Below, in pieces: positions 34,613 through 43,346 of a stretch of 64,000 bases of DNA. The notes under the pieces were generated by a model. That model did not search any database. It was given only the letters and a program-made list of their open reading frames with translations, and was not told where the DNA came from. The stretch lies in contig CAYTZH010000020.1 of assembly GCA_964442285.1 (NCBI GenBank), forward strand, positions 17,103 through 81,102, read 5' to 3'. This stretch comes from CAYTZH01 sp964442285. Its GTDB lineage: Bacteria; Myxococcota_A; UBA9160; JAFDET01. The first letter of the stretch is position 1; every line of letters starts with the position of its first letter. Made by a program: the position numbers and the translations under genes.

Positions 34613-37072
34613 CTATCGGCCGTCCTCCGCGCCGGGTTGAACGGAGGCCTTGCGCGCGTCGGCCAGGGCACGGCGGACCGCATCGGCCTCGGGGAATCGC
34701 CCATCCAGGGCCAGCGCGGCCTCGAAGGCCCGGATGGCTTCTTCCCGGCGCCCGAGTCGGCGCAGCGCCAGCCCTCGGTGATAGTGGAGGAGCGGCGCGT
34801 GGGGGTCGCCCGCGCGGGTGCGGGCCAGGGCGCGCTCGAAGAGCACCGCAGCCCGATCCGCCCGGCCGCGGCGGAGCTCCACGTAGCCGAGGGTGTCGAT
34901 CACCGCCGCATCCCCGGGCAGGGCGGCCAGGGCCTCGCGGGCCAGGGTCCGGGCGCGGTCGAGCGCCTCGCCCCGCTCCGCCAGGAGGTAGGCCAGGTCG
35001 TTCTTGGCGCCTGGCAGGTCGGCTCGCTCCCGCAGCACTCCCTCGAGCGTCTCGCGGGCCCGGTCGCGTTCTCCGGCGTCGCGGTAGAGCCGCGCCAGGA
35101 GCACGCGACGCTCGGGGGCGAGGGACAGCTCCTCGTAGGAGGCGATGGCCTCCCGCAGCCGGCCGGACTGCGTGTAGAGGGAAGCCAGCGTCTCGCGAGC
35201 GCGCCGATGGTCCGGTCGCTCCGCCAGGACCCGGCGCAGCTCCGCCTCCGCGGGGCCGATCCGGCCGAGCCGCGCCAGGACCGCGGCCCGCAGGAGGCGG
35301 ATCTCGTGGCCGCCCGGGTGGCCCGGGAGCACGCGGTCGAGGCGGGCGAGTGCCGCCGCGGCGCGCCCGGCCTCGAGGTCCATCCGGGTGAGCAGGGCCA
35401 GCACGCCCGGGTGGGCGGGCCGCCGGGCGAGGAGGCCCTCGAGGAGCGCCCGCGCCCGCGCGGAACGCCCGGGGCCGGCGCGATCCGCGAAGGCGAGCAC
35501 GGCCTCGACCGGGGCGTCCGGCCTCGCGGCCAGCGACTCCAGCAGGTCGAGGGCGGCCTCCCTGCGTCCGACCCCCTCCAGCGCCGCGGCGCGGACCAGA
35601 ACGTCCTCGGGAGCCAGCCTCCCCAGCTGCCGCTGCAGGGCGCGCAGCCCGCTCAGGACCGGGCCCCAGGCCCCGGCCTCCCGGTGCACTGCGATCTCGA
35701 GGCGCAGCAGCTGCACATCCTCCGGCGACGCCATCCGCGCGGCGACCGCGGCCTTTCGGGCCGCCTCCAGGTCCCCGGCCCGGAGGGCGGCCTCCACGGC
35801 CAGCCGCTCCGCCTCGCCCCGCGCACCCAGGGCCTGGGCCGCCCGCACGAGCCCGGCAGCCTGCTCCCAGCGCGCGTCGGCCAGGGCAGCCCTCGCCAGG
35901 GCGACGTAGGTGGTGGGGTGATGGGGAAAGTCGCCTTCGAGCCGTTCCAGGGCCCGCTCGGCACCGATCCGGTCCCCCAGCGCCTCGTGGACCCGCGCCA
36001 GCTCCGCCAGCAGCGGTGGCGCCTCGCTGCCCGCGGCCAGGGCCTCCTCGAGCACGGCGATCGCATCGCCGGGCCGATGTCGCTCGCGGAGGTACTGCGC
36101 CAGCAGGACCCGGCCGTGGGGCGGATCGCCGCGACCCGCGAGGAGGCGCCGCAGGGTCGCCTCTCCCGAGCGTCCCTCGGCCTCGTCGAGCCGGGCGAGC
36201 GCGAGCCAGCTCCAGCTCCCGCCCTCCGCCTCCGCCGCCCGCCGCAGCGCATCCCGCAACAATCGGTCCTCGCGGGCCGGTCGCGCCCAGTCGGCGCAGC
36301 GGCGCGCGGCGCGCTGGGCCGCGGCCGGGTCGTCCCCGTCGAACGCCTCGTCGAGCAGCGCGCGCCAGGCGGCCACGGCCTCGCGCCGGCGGCCGGGCCA
36401 GCGTCCGAGCAGGCGCGCTCGCTCACGCAGGGCCCGCTCGCGCACCTCGCGCTCCTCGGAGCCGGCTCGCGCCAGGGCCGCCTCGAGCGCCCGGAGGCCC
36501 GCGACGCGCAGGGCGTCCGCCGGGGCGTCCTCTTGACCCCGCATGGTGTCGGCGGCCAGGATGCGGACCAGTCCCAGGTGAAGCTGGACCCGGGCGCTGG
36601 CGGGCACCCGGCCCGCGGCCTCGGCGGCGGCCTCCAGACCCGCCGGGAGATCTCCCGCCAGGAGGGCCAGCTCGGACTGCGCCACCAGGGCTTCCGGGTG
36701 CTCCGGATGGCGGGCCAGGAGGTCCCGGATCAGGGCCTCCGCCCGCACCTGGTCGTGCACGACCACGAGCTCGTAGAGGGCCATGGCCGCATCGCTGCGG
36801 TCGGGATCGAGGCGCCAGGCCTCGCCCAGGTGGAACGCGGCCTCGCCTGCCCGACCGGAATCGCGCAGGAGCTCCCCGAGCAGGGCGTGGATTCCGGCGG
36901 ACGGGGCCTCCCGCGCCAGGGCGGAGCGCAGCTCCACCACGGCCGCGTCCGGACGCCCGCGATCCAGCCAGTTCCGCGCCCGCGTGAGGGCGTCCTTCTC
37001 CGAAGGGTCCGGAGCGCAGCCGAGCGCGAGGGCCAACACCGTCGCGAGGCGGTGTCGACCGCCGCCGATCAC
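34613..37072 (-). CDS. Large TPR-repeat lipoprotein (PrsT-like), second of a pair
   Basis: 819 aa. A short signal peptide ends in LALGCAP (lipidated Cys19); the rest is back-to-back TPR-like helical hairpins, with the classical spacing clear near the C-terminus (LARLYRDAGERDRARETLEGVL; LAYLLAERGEALDRARTLAREAL; YHRGLALRRLGRREEAIRAFE, given in parts). GTG 37072 overlaps the stop of the upstream paralogue (GTGA), so the two are translationally coupled. Similar giant TPR lipoproteins (PrsT) accompany PEP-CTERM/exosortase systems, and a PEP-CTERM protein is encoded divergently next door. Probably a periplasmic scaffold in exopolysaccharide or protein sorting. Confidence 0.8.
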   Translation of the reverse strand: MIGGGRHRLATVLALALGCAPDPSEKDALTRARNWLDRGRPDAAVVELRSALAREAPSAGIHALLGELLRDSGRAGEAAFHLGEAWRLDPDRSDAAMALYELVVVHDQVRAEALIRDLLARHPEHPEALVAQSELALLAGDLPAGLEAAAEAAGRVPASARVQLHLGLVRILAADTMRGQEDAPADALRVAGLRALEAALARAGSEEREVRERALRERARLLGRWPGRRREAVAAWRALLDEAFDGDDPAAAQRAARRCADWARPAREDRLLRDALRRAAEAEGGSWSWLALARLDEAEGRSGEATLRRLLAGRGDPPHGRVLLAQYLRERHRPGDAIAVLEEALAAGSEAPPLLAELARVHEALGDRIGAERALERLEGDFPHHPTTYVALARAALADARWEQAAGLVRAAQALGARGEAERLAVEAALRAGDLEAARKAAVAARMASPEDVQLLRLEIAVHREAGAWGPVLSGLRALQRQLGRLAPEDVLVRAAALEGVGRREAALDLLESLAARPDAPVEAVLAFADRAGPGRSARARALLEGLLARRPAHPGVLALLTRMDLEAGRAAAALARLDRVLPGHPGGHEIRLLRAAVLARLGRIGPAEAELRRVLAERPDHRRARETLASLYTQSGRLREAIASYEELSLAPERRVLLARLYRDAGERDRARETLEGVLRERADLPGAKNDLAYLLAERGEALDRARTLAREALAALPGDAAVIDTLGYVELRRGRADRAAVLFERALARTRAGDPHAPLLHYHRGLALRRLGRREEAIRAFEAALALDGRFPEADAVRRALADARKASVQPGAEDGR

Positions 37073-39543
37073 GGGTCGCTCGGCCCGACGTCCAGCCGCG
37101 CCAGCTCCGCGCGCGCCTGCTCGGACTCGGGGAACGCGCCGGACTCGAGCGCGCGCCGGAAGGCGCGCGCGGCGCCCTCCACGTCGCCCTGGGCGGCCAG
37201 CGCCAGGCCGAGGCGGTAGCGGACGCTCGGCGCCGGCAGGTCGCGATCCAGGGCGCGTCGCAACACGGCTGCGGCCTCCGCGGCCTCACCGCGGCGGAGT
37301 CGGACCCACCCCAGCGTGTCGAGGATCTCCGGGCGCGGCGTCAGGGCCGCGGCGCGCTGCGCCAGCGCCAGGGCCAGGTCGAGCTCGCGCTGGCCTTCGG
37401 CCAGGATCCACGCCAGGTCGTTGCACGCCGACGCGTGCAACGGGTGGGTGGCGAGGAGCGCGCGGAGCCGGCGCTCCGTCTCCCGGGTCTCGCCCGTCGC
37501 GAGGGTGAGCTGCGCTGCGCGGTAGGCGGGCTCGGGATCGCGGGGGTCGAGACGCGCCGCCCGGTCGAGCAGGGCGATCGCCTCCGCGGGGCGCCCGGCG
37601 CCGGCCTCGAGGCCCCCGAGCCCGGCCACCGCCGACGCCAGCTGGGGATCGAGGGCGAGGGCTCGCCCGAAGCGCGCCCGTGCCTCCTCGGGCCGGCCCT
37701 GGCTGGCGAGGATGCGTCCTTCGATCTCGGCGAGACCGGCGGAATCGGGCCGCTGCCCACGCAGCTCGGCGACGCGCCGCAGCGCCGCCTCGGCCTGCCC
37801 GGCGGCCAGCCGGAGCTGGACCCACTGGCGCAGGACCGGGCGCTGGGCGGGATCCGAGAGGTCGGCACCGACCGCCTCGATGCGCTCCGCGCCCGCCCTG
37901 GGGCCGCGGATCTTCGCGACCAGGGTCCCCAGGGCGGCCACCACCCGGGGCTCGGGATCCCGCTGGACATAGCTCTCCAGCACCGGCACGCCGCGCCGCG
38001 GGTGGCCGGCCATGGCGTGCGCCTGGGAGACCAGGAGCACGGCGTCGGCCACCCCGGTCACCCGGTGGGCGAGGTGTCGCGTGGCGAAGTTCAGCGCGGG
38101 CTCGGGCTGGCCCGACAGCAGGAACAGGTGCGCCGCGCGAAGCGCCGCGTCGGTAGCCCGGGGATCGATCCGGGCGGCCGTCTGGTACTCCTGGAGGGCG
38201 CGGGTCCCGTCCCCGAGGCGCTCCGCGGCCAGGCCGGCCATGTAGTGGGACTCGGGGTTGTTCGGCCAGCTGCGGATGCCCTGCTCGAAGGACGCCAGGG
38301 CCTCCGCGGGCTCCCCGCGCAGCAGGTGCAGACGGCCCTCGATCATGTGCTCGTAGACCGACAGCGCGAGGGACGCCGCCAGCGACTCCGCCTCCTCGAT
38401 CCGGCCCAGGTCGAGCAGCAGGTCGGCCCGCGCGAACCGCAGCACCTCGGCATGGTTCTCTGAGGCCAGGCTGAGCGCCCGGTCCAGCGCCTCCAACGCC
38501 TGCTCGGGTCGTCCCATGCGCCTCCGGAACTGGGCGAGGGCCTCCCATCCCTCGGCGTCCATGCGCTGGGCCGCCTGGACCATCAGGGCGTCGGCCTCGT
38601 CGGCGCGGCCGGCCTGGTGCAGGCGGGTGGCGAGCTGGGTCCGCGTCTGGAGGTCGTCGGGACTCACCTCGAGCGCCTGGCGCAGGATCGCCTCGGCCCG
38701 GTCGGCCTGACCGCGGGCGTCGAAGAACGCCACGGCGGAGGCGAGCACCCATGGGTCCGTGGGATACGCGGCCAGGCACTCGTCGAAGGTCGCCGCCGCG
38801 CGGTCCGGCTCGCCCCGGCCCTCGGCGTAGAACCGAGCCAGCGTGGCGCAGCCGCGCGCCGCTGCGGACGGGTCTCCCTGGGCGTCGCCCGTCTCGCGGA
38901 TGGCGAGGAAGGCGGCCTCGGCCTCGTCCAGGCGCTGGAGCTGGAGCAGCGCGGTCCCCTTGAGCGCCATGGCGTGGGCGTCGTCGGCAGCGGCGGCGAG
39001 GAGCTGCTCGACGTCGCCGAGCGCCTGCTCCGGCCGACCGAGCTGGAGCCGGCTCTGGGCGCGGATCCGCAGGGCCGCGACGTTGCCCGGATCGCGCTGG
39101 AGAACGGCATCGGCGGCCTCGATCGCCGGCCCGAACTGCTGGCTGGAGACGTGCGCCGAGGCCAGCAGCAGGCCCGCGCCCACGGCCTGCTCCGGGTGGC
39201 CCCGGGCCTTGCGCAGGGGAGCGGCCGCGAGGGCGGGCTGTCCGCTCTGCAGCAGGACCGCCCCGAGCATCTGATTGGCGGCGGGATGATCCGGATGCTT
39301 CTCGAGGATCTCGTGCAGCATGGCGATCGACTGATCGACCTGGCCGAGCTGGTGCAGGGCCTGCGCCTCCTCGAGGCGCGCCTCGAGCCCGGGCCCGCAG
39401 GCGAGGGTCGCCGCCGCGAGCAAGGCGAGGGTCGCCGCCGCGAGCGAAGCGAGGCCGCCCCCGCGCAAGCCTCGGTCGGGTCGCGGGTCGCGGGACGGGT
39501 CAGCCGGGGGTCGGTGCACGGGGAATCTCCGGATCGTGGCCAA
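37069..39543 (-). CDS. Large TPR-repeat lipoprotein (PrsT-like), first of a pair
   Basis: 824 aa. A signal segment ends in TLACGP (Cys49 if TTG 39543 is used; GTG 39519 gives a shorter, more normal leader). Within it a 24-nt direct repeat (39401-39421 and 39425-39445) doubles the unit LAAATLAL, lengthening the hydrophobic core. The rest is about 20 TPR-like units, for example AQALHQLGQVDQSIAMLHEIL and the terminal YRLGLALAAQGDVEGAARAF (in parts). It is a diverged paralogue of the gene it overlaps downstream (GTGA). The divergent neighbour encodes a PEP-CTERM protein, which supports a PrsT-type role; the exosortase itself is not in the window. Confidence 0.8.
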   Translation of the reverse strand: MATIRRFPVHRPPADPSRDPRPDRGLRGGGLASLAAATLALLAAATLACGPGLEARLEEAQALHQLGQVDQSIAMLHEILEKHPDHPAANQMLGAVLLQSGQPALAAAPLRKARGHPEQAVGAGLLLASAHVSSQQFGPAIEAADAVLQRDPGNVAALRIRAQSRLQLGRPEQALGDVEQLLAAAADDAHAMALKGTALLQLQRLDEAEAAFLAIRETGDAQGDPSAAARGCATLARFYAEGRGEPDRAAATFDECLAAYPTDPWVLASAVAFFDARGQADRAEAILRQALEVSPDDLQTRTQLATRLHQAGRADEADALMVQAAQRMDAEGWEALAQFRRRMGRPEQALEALDRALSLASENHAEVLRFARADLLLDLGRIEEAESLAASLALSVYEHMIEGRLHLLRGEPAEALASFEQGIRSWPNNPESHYMAGLAAERLGDGTRALQEYQTAARIDPRATDAALRAAHLFLLSGQPEPALNFATRHLAHRVTGVADAVLLVSQAHAMAGHPRRGVPVLESYVQRDPEPRVVAALGTLVAKIRGPRAGAERIEAVGADLSDPAQRPVLRQWVQLRLAAGQAEAALRRVAELRGQRPDSAGLAEIEGRILASQGRPEEARARFGRALALDPQLASAVAGLGGLEAGAGRPAEAIALLDRAARLDPRDPEPAYRAAQLTLATGETRETERRLRALLATHPLHASACNDLAWILAEGQRELDLALALAQRAAALTPRPEILDTLGWVRLRRGEAAEAAAVLRRALDRDLPAPSVRYRLGLALAAQGDVEGAARAFRRALESGAFPESEQARAELARLDVGPSDP

Positions 39544-39582
39544 CCGGTGAGATTAGGCGTGGGGCCCCGCCTTTCCAAGGAT

Positions 39583-39598
39583 CCGGCGCGAGCGCCGG
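39583..39598. repeat. 16-bp dyad between the TPR operon and the PEP-CTERM gene
   Basis: CCGGCGC-GA-GCGCCGG has perfect 7-bp arms. It lies in the 286-bp gap 39544-39829, close to the TPR operon start, and could be an operator or a leader hairpin. No convincing sigma54 or sigma70 promoter was found in the rest of the gap. Confidence 0.45.
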
Positions 39599-39829
39599 TG
39601 GGCGCGACCGCGCTGCTGCCTCTCCGGAAGAAAATCGTGATCCGGCGCACGCGACTCGATGTGTTTCCACCGAGGGCCAGTTCCCTCGGGACTTGCGGGT
39701 GGAGCGCACACGGGCTTCCGCCCCACGGGTCCGTGCTTCGTTCAGCCCAGGACAGGGCCGGCCGATACCCGGGATGAGTCGGGGTCCCGAGGAATGGGCG
39801 CGCGGCCCCCCGGAACAAGGAGCATCGAG

Positions 39830-40645
39830 ATGCGCAACTTGCTCGGCGTCGTTCTGGCCGGACTGCTCTTGCTCGTGTCCGGACCGGCCTCGTCTGCACC
39901 GGTGGCCCGCTCGGCGGACCTGAACTTGTCCCTCACCATCCAGGGCCTGGCTCCGGTGAACATCACGACCCTCGGGTCCTCCGTCACCGTCGACGACGCG
40001 GCGGGCACCATCCAGGTCGCCCCGGGTGCCCTGACCCTCGCGACGCCGCTGGTGATCCCGGTGACGTCCACGACCGCCATTGCCTCGGTCACGGCGACCG
40101 TGATCTCGAACCAGGGCGGGACCTTCAGCATGGGCGGCGCCGGCGGCGCGACCGCGGTCGGCTGTCCGCCGGGTGCGGCCGGCTCCGTCTGCATCAACGG
40201 CGGGGGCCTCGGCGGCGTGATGGGGCTGACCGGTGTCCTGAACGTCATCGGCTTCCTGCCCTTCCTCGTGTTCCCGATCAGTCTCGACGCGGCCGGCTTC
40301 GGCCAGGGCGGCCAGACCACGGCGGGTCTCTTCTTCTTCGCCGCGGCGCCGTGGACCACCGGCAGCGGGGCCATCTCCGTGCCCGTGACGTCCCCGGTGA
40401 CGACGACCACGCTGGTCCCCCTGTCCGGCGGCTTCTCGACGGTGGCGAGCACGATCACCCTGGTGTCGCCCACCTACGTATCGGCCCTCGGCTTCAATCT
40501 GCCGGCGCTCTCGGCGTTCACGATCTCGTTCACCGACGGCCTCGGGATGCCGTCGTTCATGGTCCCCGAGCCCGGGACCTTCCTCCTGCTGGGCTCGGGT
40601 GTGCTCGGCCTGGCGTTCTTCGGTCGACGTCGCCGCGGCGACTGA
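39830..40645 (+). CDS. PEP-CTERM sorting-signal surface protein
   Basis: 271 aa. Signal peptide (1-22), a mature region of about 220 residues rich in Thr, Val, Gly and Ala with little charge and two cysteines (GCPPGAAGSVCINGGG), then a textbook PEP-CTERM tail: VPEPGT at about 245-250, a hydrophobic helix (FLLLGSGVLGLAFFG) and RRRRGD. Such proteins are cleaved and transferred at the envelope by an exosortase (XrtA/EpsH type) and linked to exopolysaccharide. ATG 39830 has AAGGAG 8-13 nt upstream. The strand-rich body suggests a beta-sandwich surface or biofilm-matrix protein. The divergent TPR lipoproteins are probable accessory factors. Confidence 0.92.
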   Translation: MRNLLGVVLAGLLLLVSGPASSAPVARSADLNLSLTIQGLAPVNITTLGSSVTVDDAAGTIQVAPGALTLATPLVIPVTSTTAIASVTATVISNQGGTFSMGGAGGATAVGCPPGAAGSVCINGGGLGGVMGLTGVLNVIGFLPFLVFPISLDAAGFGQGGQTTAGLFFFAAAPWTTGSGAISVPVTSPVTTTTLVPLSGGFSTVASTITLVSPTYVSALGFNLPALSAFTISFTDGLGMPSFMVPEPGTFLLLGSGVLGLAFFGRRRRGD

Positions 40646-40700
40646 GGGCGGACGTGGCCGCGCGGGCTCCGGGCCCCGACCGACAGGGAAGGGCAGACGC

Positions 40701-41591
40701 CTAGTCGACGGTGATGCGGATGCTGCCGCCGGAGGTCCGCAGCCGCAGGGTCGGGCCCCCGCCGTTGATGTCCCCGACGAGCTCCTGGCCCGAGCGCCTC
40801 GCGCTCCGGACCTCGATCGGGGGCTCCACCTCCACCCGGCCGCCGCTGGTGCGGGCGTCCACGGAGAGGGCGGCCTCCTCGTCGATCTCGAGCTCGATGT
40901 TGCCGCCGGAGGTCTCCAGCGTCCCCTCCGGCCGCTCCCCCAGACGGGCCGCGATGTGGCCGCCGCTGGTGCGGGCGCGCACCGGTCCGGAGACGTCCCA
41001 GAGCTCGATGTGGCCGCCGCTGGTGCGGGCGTCGGTGCCTCCCGCGGCCTCCGACACCTCGATGTGACCGCCGCTGGTGCGGATCACCAGATGCCCCTGG
41101 ATCTCCTCGGCCCGCACCTGTCCGCCGGAGGTGCGGAGCTCCACGTCGCCGTCCACGTGATCCACCTCGACGTGACCGCCGTGGGTGTGGGCCTCGACGG
41201 ATCCTCCGACCTCCTCGATGTTCACGTCGCCGCCATGGGTGCGGACGTCGACGCTGAAGCGGCTCGGGATGCGCACGTGCACCCGCACCCGCGGCTCCCA
41301 GAGCAGCGAGAGGAGGCCTTCGACCGCGGCCCTCCCGACGAGCTCCACACCTTCGGCGTCGCGGCGCAGGTCGAAGTCCACGCGGCCCCCGCCGCGGCCC
41401 GAGGCGCTCGCCTCCACCCGCACCGTGTCCTCGTCGTGGGCCTCGATCTGCACCGAGCCCACGTCGAGGCGCGCCCGGAAGCGACCCTCTGCCGGCGCCG
41501 GCACCTCCTTGCGGAACTCGCCGGCGCGCGCGTCGGAGGCGGCGACTCCGAGCACCAGCACCAGCCCCAGCGCGACGACCGAGCGGCCCAT
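40701..41591 (-). CDS. DUF4097-type beta-solenoid secreted protein with RTSGG repeats
   Basis: 296 aa. A signal peptide (1-23, after DARA) precedes a DUF4097 domain. From about residue 115 it is built of 18-20-residue rungs containing THGG or RTSGG and then HIEV/NIEL strands, at least nine rungs, ending RTSGGSIRITVD. At DNA level the rungs share a near-identical 18-nt core (CCGCCGCTGGTGCGGG on the plus strand at 40840-41075), which implies recent duplication or gene conversion. DUF4097 proteins are thought to be extracytoplasmic adhesion or shielding modules. ATG 41591 overlaps the upstream paralogue stop by one base (TGATG). Confidence 0.82.
   Translation of the reverse strand: MGRSVVALGLVLVLGVAASDARAGEFRKEVPAPAEGRFRARLDVGSVQIEAHDEDTVRVEASASGRGGGRVDFDLRRDAEGVELVGRAAVEGLLSLLWEPRVRVHVRIPSRFSVDVRTHGGDVNIEEVGGSVEAHTHGGHVEVDHVDGDVELRTSGGQVRAEEIQGHLVIRTSGGHIEVSEAAGGTDARTSGGHIELWDVSGPVRARTSGGHIAARLGERPEGTLETSGGNIELEIDEEAALSVDARTSGGRVEVEPPIEVRSARRSGQELVGDINGGGPTLRLRTSGGSIRITVD
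40840..41130. repeat. Degenerate 54-bp repeat array inside the DUF4097 gene
   Basis: The core CCGCCGCTGGTGCGGG recurs at about 40844, 40960, 41014 and 41068, the last three spaced by 54 bp (18 codons), with diverged copies (CCGCCGGAGGTGCGGA and similar) at 40900 and 41120. It encodes the RTSGG turn of successive solenoid rungs. Confidence 0.7.
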
Positions 41592-42544
41592 CACCGCGTC
41601 CTCACCCGCACGGCGCCTCGGGCCGAGTACAGCTGCAGCCGTTCGCCGCCGCCGTTCAGGTGCCCTCGGGCGTGCTGTTCGCCGCGCTCGCCATCGAGCT
41701 GGAGCGCGTCGGGAACCGTCACGCTTCCCCCGCGCGACTGGGCCTCGAGCGTGGCCCCGGCCTCCTTCGGGACCTCCACGTCCACCAGACCGCGTCGCGT
41801 CTCCACCGAGCCGGACGGGGCGCCGCGGAAGCGCACCACCACCGACCCGCGCTCCGTCTTGGCCCAGACCGGACCCTCCACGTCGTCGAGGACGATCTCG
41901 CCGCGCCCGGTCTTCGCCTCGCAGCGTCCCCGGACGTGGCTCACCTCGATGGCGCCGTCTCCGGTGCGGGCCACGAGGCCGCCGTCGACGAAGGTGCCCT
42001 GGATCGCGCCGGCGGTGGTCTTGGCGTCGACCGGCCCCCGGATCTCGCTCAGCTCCAGGTCCCCCTCCCGGGTGCGCAGGCGGACCGGACCCTCGACGCC
42101 GCTCACGTCGATGGAGCCGCCCTCGGTGCGGGCGCGCACCGGGCCCTGCAGGTCGTCGATCCGGATGCCGCCGCCGCTGGCGCGCACGTCGAGGGCGAAG
42201 CGGCGCGGCACCCAGATCCGCACCTCGATGCGGGGGCCCCCGAACAGCCAGGAAGCCGAGCCGCCCACCCGTCCGATCAGGCGGACCGTTCCGGCGTCGT
42301 GCTGCAGGCGGAAGTTCACGTCCCAGGCTCCCCATCCCGTGGTGTCGGCCACGATGTGCACCGAGTCGCTGGCGTGGGTGGTGATCTGGAGCTCGCCCCG
42401 ATCCGGGCGGAGTCCCTCCCCGAGGTCCAGGTCGACCTCGAGGGTGCCCCCGGGCTCCACCGGAATGCGTTCGTCCAGGTCGTCGGCCCGGACGGGCAGT
42501 GCCGCCAGGGTGGAGAGCCACACGAGCAGGGCCAGCCGTCCCAC
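41591..42544 (-). CDS. DUF4097-type secreted beta-solenoid protein, first of a pair
   Basis: 317 aa. Signal peptide (1-20), then a strand-rich N-terminal part and a DUF4097 solenoid with rungs such as RASGGGIRIDDLQGPV, RTEGGSIDVSGVEGPV, RTREGDLELSEIRGPV, KTTAGAIQG and RTGDGAIEV (18-residue period). It is paralogous to the protein encoded directly downstream but its rungs are more diverged. GTG 42544 has GGGAGGA 5 nt upstream. With the PadR gene just before it the three probably form one unit; in Gram-positives DUF4097 genes are likewise found behind PadR and DUF1700 genes. Location: periplasm or cell surface. Confidence 0.82.
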   Translation of the reverse strand: MGRLALLVWLSTLAALPVRADDLDERIPVEPGGTLEVDLDLGEGLRPDRGELQITTHASDSVHIVADTTGWGAWDVNFRLQHDAGTVRLIGRVGGSASWLFGGPRIEVRIWVPRRFALDVRASGGGIRIDDLQGPVRARTEGGSIDVSGVEGPVRLRTREGDLELSEIRGPVDAKTTAGAIQGTFVDGGLVARTGDGAIEVSHVRGRCEAKTGRGEIVLDDVEGPVWAKTERGSVVVRFRGAPSGSVETRRGLVDVEVPKEAGATLEAQSRGGSVTVPDALQLDGERGEQHARGHLNGGGERLQLYSARGAVRVRTR

Positions 42545-42676
42545 GGTTCCTCCCGGAAGGTCGCGGCAGCAAGTCGCGTGCCAGCCCAGGGCGGCCGCAC
42601 CGCGCCCGCGACCCGGTGCCGAGGCGTCGCGCCGCAGTCGGTCCCCTGCGCGCGTGCAGGAAGCGCCTTGCAGGCT

Positions 42677-43213
42677 TCAGGCTTCGGGGGACGCCTCGCC
42701 CTGCTCGTCGGCCTCGATCTCGCGCAGGACCCGGGAGAGCCAGCGGCCCCGGACCTCGGCGAGCTCGAGACCGTACTGCGCGACCATCCGGGTGTACTTG
42801 GGTAGGACCGCGGCGTCCAGGAGCTTCCGGGTGTTCATGGCGGCCTCCTCGCACTGGGCGATCTCGTGAACGATCCACGTCCGCGCGCCTCCCAGGGCTC
42901 CCGAGCGCAGCATGCAGAGCTTGAGCAGCGTCGGGTCGCGGTAGGTCCCGCTCTGCGGCGTCGGGTCCTCGAGCCAGCGCACCAGCTCGGCGCGGCCCGA
43001 GTCGGTGATGGCGTAGACCTTGCGCAGGCGCCCGTCGCGCACCTCCTCCTTGTGGGTCACGAAGCCCTCGCTCTCCAGGCTCCGCAAGGTTGGATAGATG
43101 TTCGTGTTCGACATCGGATAGAGCCAGGAGTAGCCGCGGGCCAGATCGCGCAGCAGATATCCGTGGGCCGGAGTCCAATCGAGGATGCCTAGGAGCGTGT
43201 GTCGGAGGGACAT
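42677..43213 (-). CDS. PadR-family transcriptional regulator
   Basis: 178 aa. An N-terminal winged helix (residues 1-85) has the PadR pattern: LLGILDWTPAHGYLL, then NTNIYPTLRSLESEGFV and RKVYAITDSGRAEL; the C-terminal helices (95-170) form the dimer arm of the AphA/Vir-C subtype. The regulator precedes two DUF4097 genes with 132 bp between and likely controls them and itself. Start ATG 43213. The AT-rich 43214-43346 gap contains TATACT (43259-43254, minus strand) and an ATCTT/AAGAT dyad (43291-43309) as candidate promoter and operator. Confidence 0.88.
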   Translation of the reverse strand: MSLRHTLLGILDWTPAHGYLLRDLARGYSWLYPMSNTNIYPTLRSLESEGFVTHKEEVRDGRLRKVYAITDSGRAELVRWLEDPTPQSGTYRDPTLLKLCMLRSGALGGARTWIVHEIAQCEEAAMNTRKLLDAAVLPKYTRMVAQYGLELAEVRGRWLSRVLREIEADEQGEASPEA

Positions 43214-43253
43214 GATTCGAGCGCCTCACCACATATTCAGCTGGAGCAGGATC

Positions 43254-43259
43254 AGTATA
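43254..43259 (-). promoter_or_regulatory. Extended -10-like TATACT of the padR gene
   Basis: TATACT on the minus strand, preceded by GG, about 40 nt before ATG 43213, in one of the few AT-rich stretches of the window. An inverted repeat ATCTT(43291-43295)/AAGAT(43305-43309) lies about 35 nt upstream. Confidence 0.4.
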
Positions 43260-43346
43260 CCGGTTCCTCTGGGGATTTTCCGATCTGTCTATCTTGTATT
43301 GGAAAAGATGCTCTCGCGTGGGACGGCGGCCTCTCGCTGCGCACCT

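Noticed and set aside
39544..39829. Sigma54 promoter before the PEP-CTERM gene
   Set aside because: PEP-CTERM genes often have one, but no convincing TGGCAC-N5-TTGC pattern was found on either strand.
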